A model generated the notes under the pieces. The model did not search any database and had not been told where the DNA came from. It saw only the letters and a list, made by a program, of their open reading frames with translations. A stretch of 64,000 nucleotides of DNA from Burkholderia sp. Leaf177 (lineage in GTDB: Bacteria > Pseudomonadota > Gammaproteobacteria > Burkholderiales > Burkholderiaceae), in NCBI RefSeq assembly GCF_001424345.1, contig NZ_LMPF01000025.1, positions 202,391 to 266,390 of the forward strand, in the 5' to 3' direction. The translations under genes and the position numbers were made by a program. The number at the start of each line of letters is the position of its first letter. Position 1 is the stretch's first letter. Of this stretch, positions 61,676 through 64,000 are shown one piece after another.

Positions 61676-62643
61676 TTCGCGGCCACCGTATCGAGCTGCG
61701 CCAGCTTCTGGTCGAGCGCGGCAATCTGCGCTTTCTTGTCTTCATCGGAGAGATGCGCGTCGTTCCGGATTTGTTCCTTCTTCTGGAACAAGGCCATTTG
61801 ACGGATCGGGATCAGTTGCGCGTCGGTTGAATCGGTAAAACCCGACAAGCCGGTGATGCCTTCCATGATCGCCTTCTCGCGCGGATCGGTCTGCGCGTAG
61901 TGGTCGAAGAAATTGCGCAGCTTGTCCTTTGTGGCCTGCGGCAAGTCGCGGCGCCATACGATCGGATCCGACGGAATCAGCGGCGATTTCCACAGGATGC
62001 GCACGCGCTGAAGCAACTCCGGGTGCTGTTGGCGCAAGGTCTCGACCATGTCGGTATTGTTCGTCGCGATGTCCACGCGATTGTTCACCACAGCCAGCAT
62101 GTTCGCTTCATGGCTCGATGGCAGCACGCTCTTGAAGTCGTTGCGTACCGAGATGCCGTTCTTCGCGAACAGGTAATACGAAGGCACGAGCGTGCCCGAA
62201 GTCGAATTCGGATCGCCGAAACCCAGGTTGATATCGTGCGTATTTTTCAGAACCTGATCGACGGTCTTCCACTTGCTGTTCACGCTGGTGATCAAGAGCG
62301 AGTAGTACCCGGCCTCGCCGCTCTTGTACTTCACTTTTGCGAACACTTCCCCGTTGCCGCGGTCCACGGCTTCAATAGCCGATGCATTGCCGAAGTAACC
62401 AATCTGCACTTTATTGAACCGCATGCCTTCGATAATTCCGGCGTAGTCCGTCGCGAAGAACGGCTTGACCTCGAGGCCGGTCTGCTTGTTGAGGTCGTCG
62501 ATCAACGGCTGCCAGCGCTGCTTGAGCGCAGCGGAATTATCGGTGGAAATGATGCCGAAGTTGATCGTTTCAGCAAGCACTGCCTGCGAGACGAGGCAGG
62601 CGGCGAACGCCGCGCCGGCCAGAAGGAATCGGGCTGATTTCAT
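61672..62643 (-). CDS. phnD: Phosphonate-binding protein PhnD
   Basis: A 323-residue periplasmic binding protein. The signal peptide ends near AVLAET (residue 25). NFGIISTDNSAALKQRWQPL and GNASAIEAV match PhnD proteins. The C-terminus is Lys/Gln-rich and coiled (residues 280-320). ATG 62643 gives the signal peptide; upstream in-frame codons do not. It follows phnC by 44 bases. Confidence 0.94.
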   Translation of the reverse strand: MKSARFLLAGAAFAACLVSQAVLAETINFGIISTDNSAALKQRWQPLIDDLNKQTGLEVKPFFATDYAGIIEGMRFNKVQIGYFGNASAIEAVDRGNGEVFAKVKYKSGEAGYYSLLITSVNSKWKTVDQVLKNTHDINLGFGDPNSTSGTLVPSYYLFAKNGISVRNDFKSVLPSSHEANMLAVVNNRVDIATNNTDMVETLRQQHPELLQRVRILWKSPLIPSDPIVWRRDLPQATKDKLRNFFDHYAQTDPREKAIMEGITGLSGFTDSTDAQLIPIRQMALFQKKEQIRNDAHLSDEDKKAQIAALDQKLAQLDTVAAK

Positions 62644-62687
62644 CGAATGGGTCCAGGGTTGGAAAGAAACAAACAAAAGTGATTCGC

Positions 62688-63599
62688 TCACGAGCTCGCG
62701 GCCGACGCGAACGCTGCAGATCGGGCCGATGCGCCTTCCGGACGCGCCGCTGCGCGTTCCGTTTGACGAACCGGATCGCGCTGGGCGGCGGCGGTGTCGG
62801 TGTCGACGTCGGTATCGGTGTTCGGATCGGTCAGCAGTTCTTCGGCCGCCGCGCCGTACAACTCGCGCAACAAAGCCGGCGTCAGGCTCGCGGAAGGGCC
62901 GTCGTACACCACGCAGCCGTTGCGCAGCGCGACCGTTCTGGCGCAGTACTTCATTGCTATGTCGATCTGATGAAGCGACACGACAACCGTCAGGCCGTGA
63001 TCCTCATTCAGCGACTGGAGCAGCTCCATCACGCGACGCGAGGACTCGGGATCGAGCGATGCAATGGGTTCATCGGCGAGGACGATACGCGCCCGCTGGA
63101 CCAGTGCGCGCGCAAGTGCGGCGCGTTGCTGCTGCCCGCCCGAGAGCGTGCTGGCGCGCTCGTTGATGTGATCGCCAATGCCCATGGCGGAGAGCGACGC
63201 CATGGCGAGTTCCTGCTCGGCGCGCGGAAAACGGCCGATCAGGCGCCGCCACAAGGGCACGCGCGACAACGCACCGATCAGCACATTCGTGCGTACCGTC
63301 AGGCGGCCGACGAGATTGAATTGCTGGAACACGAAAGCGACATCGCGACGAATCCTGCGGACCTCGCGCGCCACTTTGCCGTTCTCTTGAATGGGCCGGC
63401 CGAGCAGCGTTACATGCGACGGCGCCGGATCGGATGCGGTAAATCCCGCAATGTGGCGCAGCAACGTGGACTTGCCTGAACCTGATGCGCCGATCAGCGC
63501 AACCATTTCGCCCTCACCCACTTTCAGGTCGATGGAGTCGAGCGCCTTGCGGCCATTGTTGAACGTCTTGCTCAGTCGTTCGATGCGGATTGCATCCAT
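62688..63599 (-). CDS. phnC: Phosphonate ABC transporter ATP-binding protein PhnC with extended tail
   Basis: A 303-residue ATPase. Walker A GASGSGKSTLL, signature LSGGQQQRAALARAL, Walker B VLADEPIASLD. It is about 40 residues longer than typical PhnC. The extra C-terminal tail starts with Asp/Thr repeats (DPNTDTDVDTDTA) and ends in Ala/Ser-rich sequence. AGGA precedes ATG 63599. First gene of phnCDE. Confidence 0.93.
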   Translation of the reverse strand: MDAIRIERLSKTFNNGRKALDSIDLKVGEGEMVALIGASGSGKSTLLRHIAGFTASDPAPSHVTLLGRPIQENGKVAREVRRIRRDVAFVFQQFNLVGRLTVRTNVLIGALSRVPLWRRLIGRFPRAEQELAMASLSAMGIGDHINERASTLSGGQQQRAALARALVQRARIVLADEPIASLDPESSRRVMELLQSLNEDHGLTVVVSLHQIDIAMKYCARTVALRNGCVVYDGPSASLTPALLRELYGAAAEELLTDPNTDTDVDTDTAAAQRDPVRQTERAAARPEGASARSAAFASAASS

Positions 63600-64000
63600 G
63601 ATGTCCTCACTATGACGCCTGGAAATTGCAGATTTGCAGCGTCGTACGGATTCTAGGAATGCAACATGACGACGCGGTGACGCCAGTAAGTCGTCTAGAT
63701 GAATACACAACTGGATGCAGGCAACCGACCGGTGGAACAACGCGATTTCAACAGCCGTTTAAAAACTTGGAATGAAAATAGGAAGGCACATCCGCTCACG
63801 ATAAACAGGTGATGCCGTAGGCAGCTCAACATTTGTCTTGAGCCCGTTGCCGCGCCGTAAGACAATTACGTTTCGTCTGATGAAATTTTGAACGTGTAAG
63901 TTTCAGCTGCGGAAGTTCAACAAATCGGCCAGGACACCACGACAGAGCCGACAGCCTTCACCTTCGCGTGAATGAGACTGCTAAATACCAATCCGACGAC
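63600..64000. promoter_or_regulatory. Upstream region of phnCDE
   Basis: About 400 bases with no gene seen. It includes GTCGTCTAGATGAATAC (63690-63706), the near copy of the phnG/phnF element, which is the most likely regulator site for phnCDE. The remainder (63741-64000) shows nothing recognisable. Confidence 0.45.

Noticed and set aside
1..64000. CRISPR arrays, tRNA/rRNA genes, insertion sequences, prophage
   Set aside because: No regularly spaced direct repeats, no cloverleaf or rRNA sequence, and no transposase or integrase motif recognised on either strand.

Overview
The window looks like a chromosomal or megaplasmid segment of a Burkholderiaceae bacterium of the Paraburkholderia/Caballeronia type. 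This is judged from the high GC with GC-rich third codon positions, the Burkholderia-type DUF4148 exported protein, the xylR/xylA/xylFGH layout, and the split phosphonate (C-P lyase) locus. About 60 genes are supported. Most are intact catabolic, transport and regulatory genes of the accessory type. I saw no rRNA, tRNA, CRISPR array, transposase or phage gene.

Layout: 1-505 is a large inverted repeat. 743-4177 holds formyl-CoA transferase (frc), a membrane-only PntB-like protein and a YbfB-type MFS carrier. 4269-9391 holds a DUF4148 protein, then a D-tartrate module (LysR, D(-)-tartrate dehydratase, NAD malic enzyme) and a short PyrE-like phosphoribosyltransferase. 9914-13759 holds a 46-residue exported His-rich peptide, a dCache-GGDEF diguanylate cyclase and a beta-propeller lipoprotein. 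14065-16840 holds an ECF sigma/anti-sigma pair divergent from a Tat-type phosphoesterase and a cupredoxin. 16852-24854 is a D-xylose locus (mutarotase, XylR, XylA, XylFGH) with a near-identical ~29-bp element before xylA and before xylF. 24897-29932 holds threonine degradation (tdh, kbl), a HAD phosphatase, a second GGDEF protein and a cupin.

30442-34517 is the most unusual part: an apparent operon of a second NadC-type quinolinate phosphoribosyltransferase, a protein fusing a PhnN ribose-1,5-bisphosphate kinase to an archaeal-type AMP/thymidine phosphorylase, and an anion:cation-symporter MFS carrier. From known family chemistry, the fusion could turn AMP + Pi + ATP into PRPP, the co-substrate of the NadC paralog beside it. 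A separate, canonical PhnN lies in the phosphonate locus 27 kb away.

34540-46158 is a mixed region: FRG-domain protein, broken DMT/DUF606 gene, ArsB-like carrier, MFS + phosphoesterase pair, aldo-keto reductase + cupin with a divergent LysR, DUF4410 protein, histone-deacetylase-like hydrolase, and a VpsR-like sigma-54 activator. 46391-52545 holds an aldehyde dehydrogenase/MFS/enoyl-CoA hydratase operon with divergent GntR and PNPOx-like genes, and an aldo-keto reductase. 52728-63599 is a complete C-P lyase locus: phnGHIJKLM (minus), phnF-DUF1045-phnN (plus) and phnCDE (minus). It has no phnP; a 2H-phosphoesterase (DUF1045) sits in its place. A shared GTCGTCTAGA element lies upstream of phnG/phnF and of phnC.
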